DNA from: Galbitalea sp. SE-J8
GTDB taxonomy: Bacteria; Actinomycetota; Actinomycetes; Actinomycetales; Microbacteriaceae
Reading direction: 5' to 3'
DNA: 64,000 nucleotides
Assembly (NCBI RefSeq): GCF_030345695.1
Contig: NZ_JAUASV010000002.1
Location: 62,001-126,000 of the forward strand
Within the stretch, counting starts at the first letter, position 1. Every line of letters begins with the position of its first letter. Positions 51,064-59,635 of this stretch are shown here, piece by piece. The position numbers and the translations under genes were made by a program. The notes under the pieces were generated by a model. It did not search any database, was not told the DNA's origin, and worked only from the letters and a program-made list of their open reading frames with translations.

Positions 51064-52539
51064 ATGGCCGCGGAACGGATGTCGCGCGAGCAGCGCCTCG
51101 TGCTCTCGATCGCGGTGCTCGCGAGCTTCGTGACCTTCCTCGACGGCTCGGTGGTGAACGTCGCGGTCGCGCCCATCTCCGCGGAGCTCGGCGGCGGCAT
51201 CGCGACGCAGCAGTGGGTCGTCGACGCCTACCTCGTCTCGCTCGGCACGCTCATCCTGCTCGCGGGCTCGCTGAGCGACGTGTTCGGCCGGCAGCGCATC
51301 CTCGTCATCGGACTCGTCGGCTTCGGGGTCGCGAGCGTCGCGATCGCGCTCGCCCCGACGGCGCTCGCGCTCATCCTGTTCCGCGGGGTGCAGGGCATCG
51401 CGGGCGCGCTGCTCGTGCCGAGCTCGCTCGCGCTCATCATCTCGACGTTCTCCGGGGCCGCGCAGGCCCGCGCGATCGGGATGTGGACCGGGCTCACGAG
51501 CGCGTCGTTCCTCGCCGGGCCCGTGCTCGGCGGCCTGTTCATCGACTACCTCAGCTGGCGGCTGGTGTTCGCGATCAACATCCTGCCGATCGCGGTGACG
51601 CTCGCGCTCATCGCCGTGCTGCACGAGCCCGACGAGCACCCCGCGGACCGCGGCATCGACTGGCTCGGCGCGGGCCTCGGGATCGTCGGCCTCGGCGGGC
51701 CGGTCTGGGCGCTCATCGAGCAGGAGCGCTACGGGTGGGGGAGTCCGGCCGTGCTCGTGCCGCTCGCCGCCGGGGGAGTGGCGCTCGTCGCGTTCGTGCT
51801 GCGCCAGCGCACGGCCGCGCATCCGATGGTGCCGCTCGCGCTGTTCGCCGCGCGCAACTTCTCCGTCGGCAACGTCGCGACCGCGTTCGTGTATGCCGCG
51901 CTCTCGCTCGGCGGCTTCGTGCTCGTCGTCTACCTGCAGGTCGTGGCCGGCTACCCGGCGACGCTCGCGGGGCTCGCGTCGCTGCCGGTCTCGCTCGGCA
52001 ACGTGCTGCTGTCGTCGGTGTTCGGCCGCCTCGCCGGCCGCCTCGGCCCGCGACTGTTCATGGGTCTCGGGCCGATCGTCGGCGCGATCGGCTACCTGCT
52101 CATGCTGTCGACGGGCGAGCGGGTGGACTACTGGACGCAGGTCCTGCCCGGCATCCTCGTGTTCACGGTCGGGCTGTCGGCGACGGTGGCGCCGCTCACG
52201 GCCGCGATCCTCGGCGCGGTGCCGCCCGAGCGCAGCGGCATCGGCTCGGCGATCAACAACGCGGTCGCGCGCATCGCGGGCCTCGTCGCGACGGCGTTCG
52301 TGGGGGTCATCGTCGGATCCCGGTACACCGTCGAGGGCTTCCACCGCGCGCTCGTCGTCGTCGCGGGACTGCTTGCGCTCGGCGGCGTCGTGTCGCTCAT
52401 CGGCATCACGAACCGGCGGGCGCCCGGTGCGGCGGAACCCGATGCCGCGGAACCGGGCGCCGCGGAACCGGGCGCCGCGGGCGCCGCGCCGGCGGCATCC
52501 GGCTCCGACCCGTCAGCGGACGAGCGCGCCGCCGGATAG
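51064..52539 (+). CDS. MFS drug transporter, DHA2 family (EmrB/QacA-like)
   Basis: This 491-aa protein has 14 predicted membrane segments, with the DHA2 motifs FLDGSVVNVAVAPISAEL, TQQWVVDAYLVSLGTLIL, and GSLSDVFGRQRIL (motif A). The C-terminal tail contains a short AEPGA repeat (AAEPDAAEPGAAEPGAAGA). It probably exports toxic or amphipathic compounds with proton motive force. Its 3' end overlaps the 3' end of the UbiA gene by 27 bp on the opposite strand. Confidence 0.88.
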   Translation: MAAERMSREQRLVLSIAVLASFVTFLDGSVVNVAVAPISAELGGGIATQQWVVDAYLVSLGTLILLAGSLSDVFGRQRILVIGLVGFGVASVAIALAPTALALILFRGVQGIAGALLVPSSLALIISTFSGAAQARAIGMWTGLTSASFLAGPVLGGLFIDYLSWRLVFAINILPIAVTLALIAVLHEPDEHPADRGIDWLGAGLGIVGLGGPVWALIEQERYGWGSPAVLVPLAAGGVALVAFVLRQRTAAHPMVPLALFAARNFSVGNVATAFVYAALSLGGFVLVVYLQVVAGYPATLAGLASLPVSLGNVLLSSVFGRLAGRLGPRLFMGLGPIVGAIGYLLMLSTGERVDYWTQVLPGILVFTVGLSATVAPLTAAILGAVPPERSGIGSAINNAVARIAGLVATAFVGVIVGSRYTVEGFHRALVVVAGLLALGGVVSLIGITNRRAPGAAEPDAAEPGAAEPGAAGAAPAASGSDPSADERAAG

Positions 52540-53334
52540 CACGAGCAGCGAGACGTCGACGATCGCGGCGGCGATGACGAGGCGGAACAGCGCCCGGGTG
52601 GGCGGCCGGCGCAGTCCGAGCACGAGGATCGCGACGCCGATGAGCGCCGCGGGACCGCCGAGCACGAGGGCCGGCCCGCGCGCGCCGAGCGCCACGGCCG
52701 CGGCTCCCGCGATCGTGGCGACCGCGATGACGACGATCGAGGTGCGGCGCCCGATCCGGTGGGGCATCCCGCGCACGCCCGTCGCGGCATCCGCGGCGAG
52801 GTCGGGCAGCACGTTCGCGACGTGCGCCGCGATCCCGAGGGAGGCGCCGGCGACGAACGCCCAGGCCGGCGCGAGCTGCGGCGGCGTGAGGGCCGTCGTC
52901 GCGAGGCTCGGCAGCAGCCCGAAGCTCACGACGAACGGCAGCACCGAGGCGGGCGTGCGCTTGAGCCCGAGGTCGTAGCCCCACGCGGAGAGGAGCACGA
53001 TCGCGTGCACGGCGACGAACGCCGCACCGAGCGGCACCGACAGCAGGACGGATGCCGCGGCCGTGCCGAACGCCCAGCCCGCGGCGAGCCGGCGGGAGAC
53101 CTCGCCGCGCGCGACCGGCTTGTCGGTGCGGCCGACCGCGGCATCGCGGGGCGCGTCGATCCAGTCGTTGGCGAGCCCGACCGACACCTGGTCGAGCAGC
53201 ATCACGGCGCCGACGAGCGCGACCCGGCCGCCCGTGGCGCCGACGCCGGCCGCGAGCAGCACGGCGACCACGGTGACGGCGATCGCGGGACCCGGGTGCG
53301 ACGACCGGGCGAGAGCGATCGCGGTGCGCACCAT
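52513..53334 (-). CDS. UbiA family prenyltransferase
   Basis: This 273-aa membrane protein has about eight hydrophobic segments and the two Asp-rich prenyl-diphosphate motifs: NDWIDAPRDAAVGRTDKP in the first half and the weaker DLAADAATG after VANVLP in the second. It attaches a prenyl chain to an aromatic or other acceptor. The lack of companions leaves the acceptor open; it resembles the SCO-type UbiA proteins rather than MenA. It is probably leaderless (TACCAT box at 53341). Confidence 0.85.
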   Translation of the reverse strand: MVRTAIALARSSHPGPAIAVTVVAVLLAAGVGATGGRVALVGAVMLLDQVSVGLANDWIDAPRDAAVGRTDKPVARGEVSRRLAAGWAFGTAAASVLLSVPLGAAFVAVHAIVLLSAWGYDLGLKRTPASVLPFVVSFGLLPSLATTALTPPQLAPAWAFVAGASLGIAAHVANVLPDLAADAATGVRGMPHRIGRRTSIVVIAVATIAGAAAVALGARGPALVLGGPAALIGVAILVLGLRRPPTRALFRLVIAAAIVDVSLLVLSGGALVR

Positions 53335-53340
53335 GGCCCG

Positions 53341-53346
53341 ATGGTA
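53341..53346 (-). promoter_or_regulatory. -10 box, leaderless start of UbiA gene
   Basis: On the minus strand TACCAT ends 6 nt before the ATG at 53334. Confidence 0.45.
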
Positions 53347-53379
53347 GGGCGCGCTCAGTCCGCTCGAAGCTGCGCCGGG

Positions 53380-53385
53380 TAGCGT
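53380..53385 (+). promoter_or_regulatory. -10 box, leaderless start of the gene at 53393
   Basis: TAGCGT ends 7 nt before the ATG at 53393, with no ribosome binding site. It lies back to back with the UbiA promoter. Confidence 0.5.
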
Positions 53386-53392
53386 CTCCGCG

Positions 53393-53920
53393 ATGCGCAA
53401 CGCCCTGTCCGACCGTGCTATGGCGGAGCTCATCGTCGGCAGCTGGCGCATCGCGGGCACCAACCTCCCGCTGTGGTCGAGCGGGCGGCGGCTGCAGCCG
53501 CGCATCCGGTACGAGCCGGCGGGGGAGCATCCGCTGCAGCTCCACGAGACCGTGAGCTTCCTCGACGCCGACGGCGCGGACCACGAGATCGACGGCACCG
53601 ACCGGTATCGCGACGGCGTGTTCACGCGGCGCGGCTGCGGACTGCTGCGGCTCGCGCGCTCGATCTGGTGGATGACGAACGCCGATTCGAGCGGGTCGGT
53701 TCTCGTGATCCGCCGCGCCGGCGAACGGCGCACCGCGGCCCCGACGCCGCCAGGGGGTCGCCCGCGGCGCGGCCGGGGCGCGGGCATCGACGTGCTGGAG
53801 CGCGCGGATGCCGCGGTCGACGCGCGCGCGGTCGTCGCCGCGAACGCGAGCGCCTTCGACCTCGGCCCCGAGGAGTTCGCGACCCTCGACTGGCTCGCGG
53901 AGGGCCCGTCCGCCTCCTGA
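53393..53920 (+). CDS. conserved-type cytoplasmic protein of unknown function
   Basis: The 175-aa product is soluble, with ELIVGSWRIAGTNLPLWSSGRR, RYEPAGEHPLQLHETVSFLDADGADHEIDGTDRYRDGVFTRRGCGLLRLARSIWWM. This suggests a small lipocalin- or calycin-like barrel (GxW near the N-terminus), followed by a basic, Pro-rich stretch and an acidic end. I do not recognise the family with confidence. It is divergent from the UbiA gene and convergent with the FUSC-type gene. Confidence 0.55.
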   Translation: MRNALSDRAMAELIVGSWRIAGTNLPLWSSGRRLQPRIRYEPAGEHPLQLHETVSFLDADGADHEIDGTDRYRDGVFTRRGCGLLRLARSIWWMTNADSSGSVLVIRRAGERRTAAPTPPGGRPRRGRGAGIDVLERADAAVDARAVVAANASAFDLGPEEFATLDWLAEGPSAS

Positions 53921-53945
53921 TCGCGGCGACCGCACCGCGCGGCGC

Positions 53946-54974
53946 TCACTCCTCGCCGATGATCTCCTCGCGCACGCGGCGCAGGTCCTCGAGCAGGGAC
54001 CCGATGAGCACCCAGTCGCCGCGGTCGGGGGTGCCGACCACGAGCGGCGCCGTGAGCGCCGGGAGCTCGGCCGTGGTCGGGGCGCGATCGGGCACCTGCT
54101 CGCGCACGACGAGCCGCAGGTCGTGCGCGGCGCGGCCGAGGTCGCCCGCGATCGCGCGCACGACGGCCTCGTCGAGCAGTCCGGGATGCCAGCGGTCGTT
54201 CACCGTGCGGGTCATGCCGATGACCCGGGTGACGAGGGACGAGAGCCGGTCGAACAGCGCCTCGTCCTCGTCGAGGAGGCGCCGCATCCGTGCGCTGCGA
54301 GGGTTGAAGGTGAGGCTCTCGCGCGCGGCGGCGATCGCGGTCGTGCCCGCACCCTGCAGGCCGCGCAGCTCCCGCGCGCTCTCGAGGTGCTCGTGCAGCG
54401 ATCCGGGCGTCTGGGGCGTCGTGAGCAGGCTCGCGATGTCGTCGATGCGGGCCGCGAGGTCGCGGCCGAGCCGCAGCACGGCGGCGTGCGCGGGGGCGAC
54501 GAGCACGGGCGGCACGATCGCGACGTTGACCACGAGGCCGGCGGCGGCGCCGATGATCGTCTCGATGATCCGCTCCACGGCGTACGCGGGGGTGAGCGCC
54601 CCGATCGACAGCACGAGCATCGCGCTGATCGGGATCTGGTTCGCCGACCCGGGGCCGAGACGGAACACCCAGGACAGCAGCAGCGCGAGCACCACGGCGG
54701 ACAGCACGACCCAGCTCTCGTCGCCGACGAGGTAGCCCAGGCCGAACGCGAGCACGACGCCGAGGATGACGCCCACGCTGCGCTCGAGGCCGCGGACGAC
54801 CGTCTGGTTGACGCTCGGCTGCACGACGAGCAGCGCCGCGATGGCGGCGAAGATCGGCGGCTGGTCGAACACCAGGTCGCACACCACCCACGCCACGACG
54901 ACCGCGACCGAGGTCTTGACGACCTGCAGGAGCGGACCGCGGGCCCGCTGCCGCAGGGACGGGAGCATCGTCAT
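53946..54974 (-). CDS. FUSC/aromatic-acid-exporter-like membrane protein
   Basis: This 342-aa protein has an N-terminal half with about five membrane segments (VVKTSVAVVVAWVVCDLVFDQPPIFAAIAALLVVQPSVNQTVVRGLERSVGVILGVVLAF), the FUSC/ArAE pattern. The C-terminal half is helical and cytoplasmic (LGRDLAARIDDIASLLT... EIIGEE). It overlaps the winged-helix gene start-to-stop (ATGA), so both are co-translated. It may export aromatic or amphipathic compounds. Confidence 0.8.
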   Translation of the reverse strand: MTMLPSLRQRARGPLLQVVKTSVAVVVAWVVCDLVFDQPPIFAAIAALLVVQPSVNQTVVRGLERSVGVILGVVLAFGLGYLVGDESWVVLSAVVLALLLSWVFRLGPGSANQIPISAMLVLSIGALTPAYAVERIIETIIGAAAGLVVNVAIVPPVLVAPAHAAVLRLGRDLAARIDDIASLLTTPQTPGSLHEHLESARELRGLQGAGTTAIAAARESLTFNPRSARMRRLLDEDEALFDRLSSLVTRVIGMTRTVNDRWHPGLLDEAVVRAIAGDLGRAAHDLRLVVREQVPDRAPTTAELPALTAPLVVGTPDRGDWVLIGSLLEDLRRVREEIIGEE

Positions 54975-56068
54975 GCCGGCACCCGCTCGACGACGGTCGC
55001 GGCGCTGCCGACGAACTCGCCGTAGGCCCGCACCGCCCGCGCGATCCGCGGGCCCGCGGACCGGGGGATCGACGCGAACGGGGTCAGCGCGACGCGGATG
55101 CCGCGCGCGCCCGTCGTGCGCTTCCAGGTGCCGAGCACCTCGCCGTCGACGACGATCGTCGGCAGGAACATCCCGTTGCCGCCCGGCACGACCCGGTCGG
55201 CGTGGTCGAGGTGCAGCGCCGCGGAGCGGTCCTGGTAGCCGAGCAGGTACTCGTCGAATCCGGGCAGGGCGACGACGGATGCGGGCGCCGCCTCGAGTCC
55301 CGGACGCTGCCAGTACCCGACGCCCCTGACCTCGACGCGCTCGAGGGCGTCGCCCGCCGCGGCGAGGCCCGCCCGGGCATCCGTGAGCGTGATGCCGGCC
55401 CACCAGGCGAGGTCGCGGTCGGTGGCGGGGCCGTGCCCGAGCGCGTACCGGAGGGCGATCGCCGCGAGCGCCTCCTCGCGGCCGACCGGATGCGGTGCGG
55501 GCGCCCACGCGTCGACGAGCGCGAACGCCTGGCCGGTGCCGTCCGTGGGTCCCAGCACGATCACGCGGGACTGCGCGAGGTGCACGATGAGGTGCGCGCC
55601 GCGCTGCGCCGCGGTCGACTGCCCGCCCGCCTGCCACGCCGCGAGCAGGTCGGCGCGCGGGCGCGGTCCGTCGGCGAGCGTCGCCTCGGCGATGCGCCGC
55701 GCCGCCGCCAGGTCGTCGTCGTCGATGCCGAGGTCGCGCCGCCGTTTCGCGGATGCCGCCATGCCGCGCTCGGCGGTCACCGAGAGCAGCAGGTGCAGGT
55801 CGGCGGGCGTCGTCAGGTGCAGCGTGCCGCGCATCGGCCAGGACCGCACGACGAGTCCCGTGTCGAGCGCGCTGCGCACGTCGGCGACCCGGGCGTCGCG
55901 CGTGCGGAGGCCGATCGACCAGAGCGCGCCGGCGAGATCCTGCGCCTGCGCGGCGAGCAGGTGCCGGACGGCGGCCGCGGGCGACCCGGCGTCGCGTGCG
56001 ACGATGCGCTGCGCCGCGAGCCGCAGCCCGGTGAGGCGGCGGCGGTCGGGGGTGAAAGCGCGCGTCAC
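54971..56068 (-). CDS. winged-helix DNA-binding protein, HTH_42/AlkZ-like
   Basis: This 365-aa protein has the HTH_42 family layout: RRLTGLRLAAQRI, LLAAQAQDLAGALWSIGLRT, VVRSWPMRGTLHLT, GPATDRDLAWWAGITLTDARAGLA, and LPGFDEYLLGYQDRSAAL. Members related to AlkZ are DNA glycosylases that remove alkylated or cross-linked bases; most others are uncharacterised. The GTG at 56068 overlaps the stop of the upstream gene and sits 6 nt after CATACT. The next gene (FUSC-type) overlaps its end. Confidence 0.8.
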   Translation of the reverse strand: MTRAFTPDRRRLTGLRLAAQRIVARDAGSPAAAVRHLLAAQAQDLAGALWSIGLRTRDARVADVRSALDTGLVVRSWPMRGTLHLTTPADLHLLLSVTAERGMAASAKRRRDLGIDDDDLAAARRIAEATLADGPRPRADLLAAWQAGGQSTAAQRGAHLIVHLAQSRVIVLGPTDGTGQAFALVDAWAPAPHPVGREEALAAIALRYALGHGPATDRDLAWWAGITLTDARAGLAAAGDALERVEVRGVGYWQRPGLEAAPASVVALPGFDEYLLGYQDRSAALHLDHADRVVPGGNGMFLPTIVVDGEVLGTWKRTTGARGIRVALTPFASIPRSAGPRIARAVRAYGEFVGSAATVVERVPA

Positions 56069-56406
56069 TCTCCCAGTATGACGACGGCCCAGTAGCCCAC
56101 CGCGGGTCGAGCTCGCCGAGACCGCCCGTCGCCGGGTCCCGGCAACGAGACCGCCGCGGGAGAGGCGTCGGGAGCGAGCGAGGTCGTCGTGATCGTGCCC
56201 GCCGAGCGCGGTCTCGCGCGCGTCGCACCGCGCTCGGCCTCGAACCGCGCCTCGAGCTCGAGGTACTCCTGCAGGGTGGCCGCCTCCCACTGATGGGCGA
56301 ACTGCTCGCGCAGCCGGCTGATGCGTTCGGCGAACTGGGACGCGATCGTGAGGGCGACGCGCAGCGCGTCGTCGAGGGTCTCGTTCACACCGGTGGTGTC
56401 GGTCAT
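56065..56406 (-). CDS. small helical protein, possibly a truncated mobilisation-type protein
   Basis: This 113-aa protein begins MTDTTGVNETLDDALRVALT, and residues 10-65 form a continuous amphipathic helix (SQFAERISRLREQFAHQWEAATLQEYLELEARFEAERG). This pattern recalls small accessory proteins beside relaxase genes in actinobacterial mobile elements. After that the sequence becomes low-complexity and unrelated, as if truncated. A GGGAGGA precedes the ATG. It overlaps the winged-helix gene by 4 bp. The mobile-element link is from memory of the family and is uncertain. Confidence 0.45.
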   Translation of the reverse strand: MTDTTGVNETLDDALRVALTIASQFAERISRLREQFAHQWEAATLQEYLELEARFEAERGATRARPRSAGTITTTSLAPDASPAAVSLPGPGDGRSRRARPAVGYWAVVILGE

Positions 56407-56529
56407 GGTGTCCTCCCCTATGTCTTTCCACGGCGTCGCACTCTTCGGGCGTGACGGGTGTGATCTGCTTGCACGGTTGGGCTCGACCAGCGAGAAGACC
56501 CGACCTCGCACGGCGCGGCGCGAGCGCGC

Positions 56530-58305
56530 TCAGGAGCGCGCGCGGGCCGCGCCGATCGCCTCCGCCGCGCGGACGAGAGCGAGGTGCGAGAGCGCCTGCG
56601 GGGTGTTGCCCGCGTGCCGACCCGTGCGCGGCTCGATCTGCTCGCTGAGCATGCCGACGTCGTTGGCGAGCGCGACGAGGCGGTCCATGAGCGCGACGGC
56701 GTCATCCAGACGACCGGATACCGCGTACTGCTCGACGAGCCAGAACGAGCAGGCCAGGAACGGGTTCTCGCCCGCGGGCAGGCCGTCGACGCCCGTCTCG
56801 GTGCGGTAGCGGTACACCAGGCCGCCGACCATGAGATCGGACTCGATCGCGGCGACCGTCGCGAGCATCCGCGGGTCGTCCGGCGCGACGAAGCCGATCG
56901 CGCTGAGGGTGAGCAGCGACGCGTCCACCTCGCTCGATCCGTAGTGCTGCACGAAGCAGCCACGGCCGGGCTCGACGCCGTGCGCCTCGATCTCGGCGCG
57001 CACCTCGTCGCGCAGCGCCTCCCAGCGCTCGACCGGTCCGTCGAGCCCGTGCCGGCGCACGGCGCGCACCGCCGAGTCGAACGCCGCCCAGATCATCGCC
57101 CGGGACTGCACGAAGTGCTGCGGCTCGCCGCGGATCTCCCAGATGCCCTGGTCGGGCCGCCGCCAGTTCTGCTCGACGTAGGTCATCAGGGCGCGCTGCA
57201 GGGGCCAGGAGAACTCGGACTCCTCGGCGCCCGCCTCGCGAGCGCGCTGCAGCGCGAGCATGACCTCGCCGAACACGTCGCCCTGGTACTGCCGGTAGGC
57301 GGCGTTGCCGACGCGCACCGGCGAGGCGCCGTCGTAGCCCGGGAACGCCGGCAGCTCGCGCTCCTCGAGCCGTCGCTCCCCGGCGATGCCGTACATGATC
57401 TGCACGTCCCCGGGGTCGCCCGCGATCGCCCGCAGCAGCCAGCCGCGCCAGCGCGCCGCCTCGTCGCGAAACCCGCGCGAGATCAGGGCGTCGAGGGTGA
57501 GCGACGCGTCGCGGAGCCAGACGTAGCGGTAGTCCCAGTTGCGCGGCCCGCCGAACTCCTCCGGCAGGCTCGTGGTGGCCGCCGCGACGATCCCGCCGGT
57601 GTCCTCGTGGGTGAGGGCGCGCAGCAGCAGGAGCGAGCGGCGCACCGCGTCGCGGTACCGCCCGCCCGCATCCGCGTCGCCGATCCAGTCCCGCCACCAG
57701 CGGGTGGTCTCCTCGATGCGCACGTCGTCGTCCATCGGCGCCGGGGCGTCGCGGTGCGATGGATACCAGGTGAGCACGAGGTCGCGCGTCTCGCCCGCCG
57801 CGACGTCGAACTCGCCGGCGTGCGCGTGGTCGATGGCCTCGAGGTGCGCGCCGCGCACGACGACGGCATCCGGGCCCGCGATCGCGACGACCCCGTCGCC
57901 GTCATCGAGCTGGCGCATCCAGGGCAGCGCGTCGGCGTAGCCGAAGCGCACCCGCAGGTCCTGCCGCATCCGCACCGTGCCACGGATGCCACGCACGCGA
58001 CGGATGAGGTCGGCGCGACGGTCGCCGACCGGCATGACGTCGACGACCTCGACCTCACCGCCGGCCGTCGTCCAGCGCGTGCGGAGCACGAGGGTGTCGG
58101 CGTCGTAGGCGCGCTCGCTCGTCGCGTCGGCGTCGCTCGGCGCGAGCAGCCAGCGGCCGTGGTCCTCGGTGCCGAGCAGCGCGCCGAACATGCTCGGCGA
58201 GTCGAACCGGGGCAGGCACAGCCAGTCGATGCTGCCGTTCGAGCCGACCAGGGCGGCGGTGTGGCAGTCGCCGACGACGGCGTACTGCTCGATGGGCAGG
58301 GGCAT
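56530..58305 (-). CDS. GH15 family glycoside hydrolase (glucoamylase/trehalase)
   Basis: This 591-aa cytoplasmic enzyme has an N-terminal beta-sandwich (IEQYAVVGDCHTAALVGSNGSIDWLCLPRFDSPSMFGALLG) and an (alpha/alpha)6 barrel with GPRNWDYRYVWLRDASLTLDALI and YGSSEVDASLLTLSAIGFV, which carries the catalytic Glu. GENPFLACSFWLVEQYA is also typical. Actinobacterial GH15 proteins of this length are trehalases or glucoamylases. It lies downstream of the App1-type gene on the same strand (62 bp gap). Confidence 0.9.
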   Translation of the reverse strand: MPLPIEQYAVVGDCHTAALVGSNGSIDWLCLPRFDSPSMFGALLGTEDHGRWLLAPSDADATSERAYDADTLVLRTRWTTAGGEVEVVDVMPVGDRRADLIRRVRGIRGTVRMRQDLRVRFGYADALPWMRQLDDGDGVVAIAGPDAVVVRGAHLEAIDHAHAGEFDVAAGETRDLVLTWYPSHRDAPAPMDDDVRIEETTRWWRDWIGDADAGGRYRDAVRRSLLLLRALTHEDTGGIVAAATTSLPEEFGGPRNWDYRYVWLRDASLTLDALISRGFRDEAARWRGWLLRAIAGDPGDVQIMYGIAGERRLEERELPAFPGYDGASPVRVGNAAYRQYQGDVFGEVMLALQRAREAGAEESEFSWPLQRALMTYVEQNWRRPDQGIWEIRGEPQHFVQSRAMIWAAFDSAVRAVRRHGLDGPVERWEALRDEVRAEIEAHGVEPGRGCFVQHYGSSEVDASLLTLSAIGFVAPDDPRMLATVAAIESDLMVGGLVYRYRTETGVDGLPAGENPFLACSFWLVEQYAVSGRLDDAVALMDRLVALANDVGMLSEQIEPRTGRHAGNTPQALSHLALVRAAEAIGAARARS

Positions 58306-58367
58306 GGCGGTTCGGGTCTCCTCGGGGTCGGGGTCGGTCGGGGGGTCGGTCTCGGTCGGCGTCGGTC

Positions 58368-59420
58368 TCACTCGGGCCGGGGGCGCTGGGTCGAGCCGGA
58401 GCCGGCGACGAGCCCGCGATCGGCGAGCTGCTCGGCGAGGCCCGCGCCGTCGGGCGAGTTGACCCACGGCGTCGCGCCGTCCGGCTCGGGCTCCCGGCTG
58501 CGGCCGCCCGCGAGCACCGCCTCGCCCGCGGTCAGCTGACGGATGGCGACCGCCGACACGTTCCGCGGGTGCGCGAGCGCGAAGGCGCTGTAGAGCTCCT
58601 CGTCGTGCTGGCCGTCGTCGCCGACGAGCAGCCACTCGAGCTCGGGGAACTCGCCGGAGAGCCGCTCCAGGCTCGAGCGCTTGTGCTCGCGTCCGCTGCG
58701 GAACCAGCGGTCGACGCTCGGTCCCCAGTCGGTGAGCAGCAGGGCGCCCGCCGGGTAGAGGTGGCGCTGCAGGAACCGGGTCAGGGTCGGCGCGACGTTC
58801 CAGGAGCCGGTGGAGAGGTAGATGACGGGCGAGCCGGGGTGGTCGCGCACGAAGCGCTCGTAGAGCACGGCCATGCCGGGCACCGGCCGGCGCGCGTGCT
58901 CGTTGAGCACGAACGTGTTCCACGCCGCGAGGAACGGGCGGGGCAGCGCCGTGACCATCACGGTGTCGTCGATGTCGGACAGCAGCCCGGTGCGCACCGC
59001 CGGATCGACCACGAACACGGATGCCGTGACCGGCTCGACCCCGTCGGCCCAGATCGACGCCTCGTGCCAGCCGGGGGCGAGCGCGACCTCGACGCGCACG
59101 TCGATGACCCCACCGCGCGACGGCGGCACCGCGACCTCGGCGTCGCCGACCCGCATCCGCACCGCGACGTCGCCGAGCGGCACGCTCAGGAAGCTGCGCC
59201 AGCCGCGCACGCTCTCCGGCCGATCGTGCCGCGGCGCGCGGGAGAGCACGACCCGGCCGAGCACGCGCACCCACCGGGTCGAGCCGTATCCGGTGTACGG
59301 GACGATGGTCGTGCGCAGTCCGCGCGCACGACCGAGGCGGGCACGGATGCGGTGCACGGCATCCTCGATGCGCGCTGCGCGGTGCAGGAGAACGCCGTCA
59401 GCGGCGCGGGAGCGTGCCAT
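58368..59420 (-). CDS. App1 family phosphatase (DUF2183)
   Basis: This 350-aa protein has the App1 catalytic domain: LLSDIDDTVMVTALPRP (DxDxT of the HAD fold), VIYLSTGSWNVAPTLTRFL, LLLTDWGPSVDRWFRSGREHK, and WLLVGDDGQHDEELYSAFA. App1 in yeast is a phosphatidate phosphatase; in bacteria the substrate is not settled. The ATG at 59420 is preferred; a GTG at 59453 in frame would add 11 residues. It is the first gene of a pair with the GH15 gene and is divergent from a TetR gene. Confidence 0.85.
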   Translation of the reverse strand: MARSRAADGVLLHRAARIEDAVHRIRARLGRARGLRTTIVPYTGYGSTRWVRVLGRVVLSRAPRHDRPESVRGWRSFLSVPLGDVAVRMRVGDAEVAVPPSRGGVIDVRVEVALAPGWHEASIWADGVEPVTASVFVVDPAVRTGLLSDIDDTVMVTALPRPFLAAWNTFVLNEHARRPVPGMAVLYERFVRDHPGSPVIYLSTGSWNVAPTLTRFLQRHLYPAGALLLTDWGPSVDRWFRSGREHKRSSLERLSGEFPELEWLLVGDDGQHDEELYSAFALAHPRNVSAVAIRQLTAGEAVLAGGRSREPEPDGATPWVNSPDGAGLAEQLADRGLVAGSGSTQRPRPE

Positions 59421-59463
59421 CGGCGACAGTCTGTCACGCGGGCCGCGCGACACTCCGACCCGC

Positions 59464-59485
59464 GTGTCCTCCGAAATGAGGACAC
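59464..59485. promoter_or_regulatory. inverted repeat, candidate TetR operator
   Basis: GTGTCCTC-CGAAAT-GAGGACAC is a perfect 8+6+8 palindrome between the App1-GH15 unit and the divergent TetR gene. It is followed by an unusually AT-rich stretch (59490-59530) with TAGATT at 59521, a likely promoter of the TetR gene. Confidence 0.5.
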
Positions 59486-59635
59486 TCAGGGATTATTTAG
59501 ATATGCTCGTCATGCTCGACTAGATTCGTTCGGGTGGCACTCGAAAGGGTGACCCCGACCGGAGAGTCCTCCCCCCGATCGCTCGATCGAGGGGTATATT
59601 CGCGTGACACGCGACAGAAGATCAAGGAGATCACC

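Noticed and set aside
46563-51200. A 1545-aa minus-strand frame opposite the helicase and DUF72 genes
   Set aside because: Long open frames on the antisense strand are expected at this GC3 level. No recognisable motifs, and the plus strand carries complete helicase motifs.
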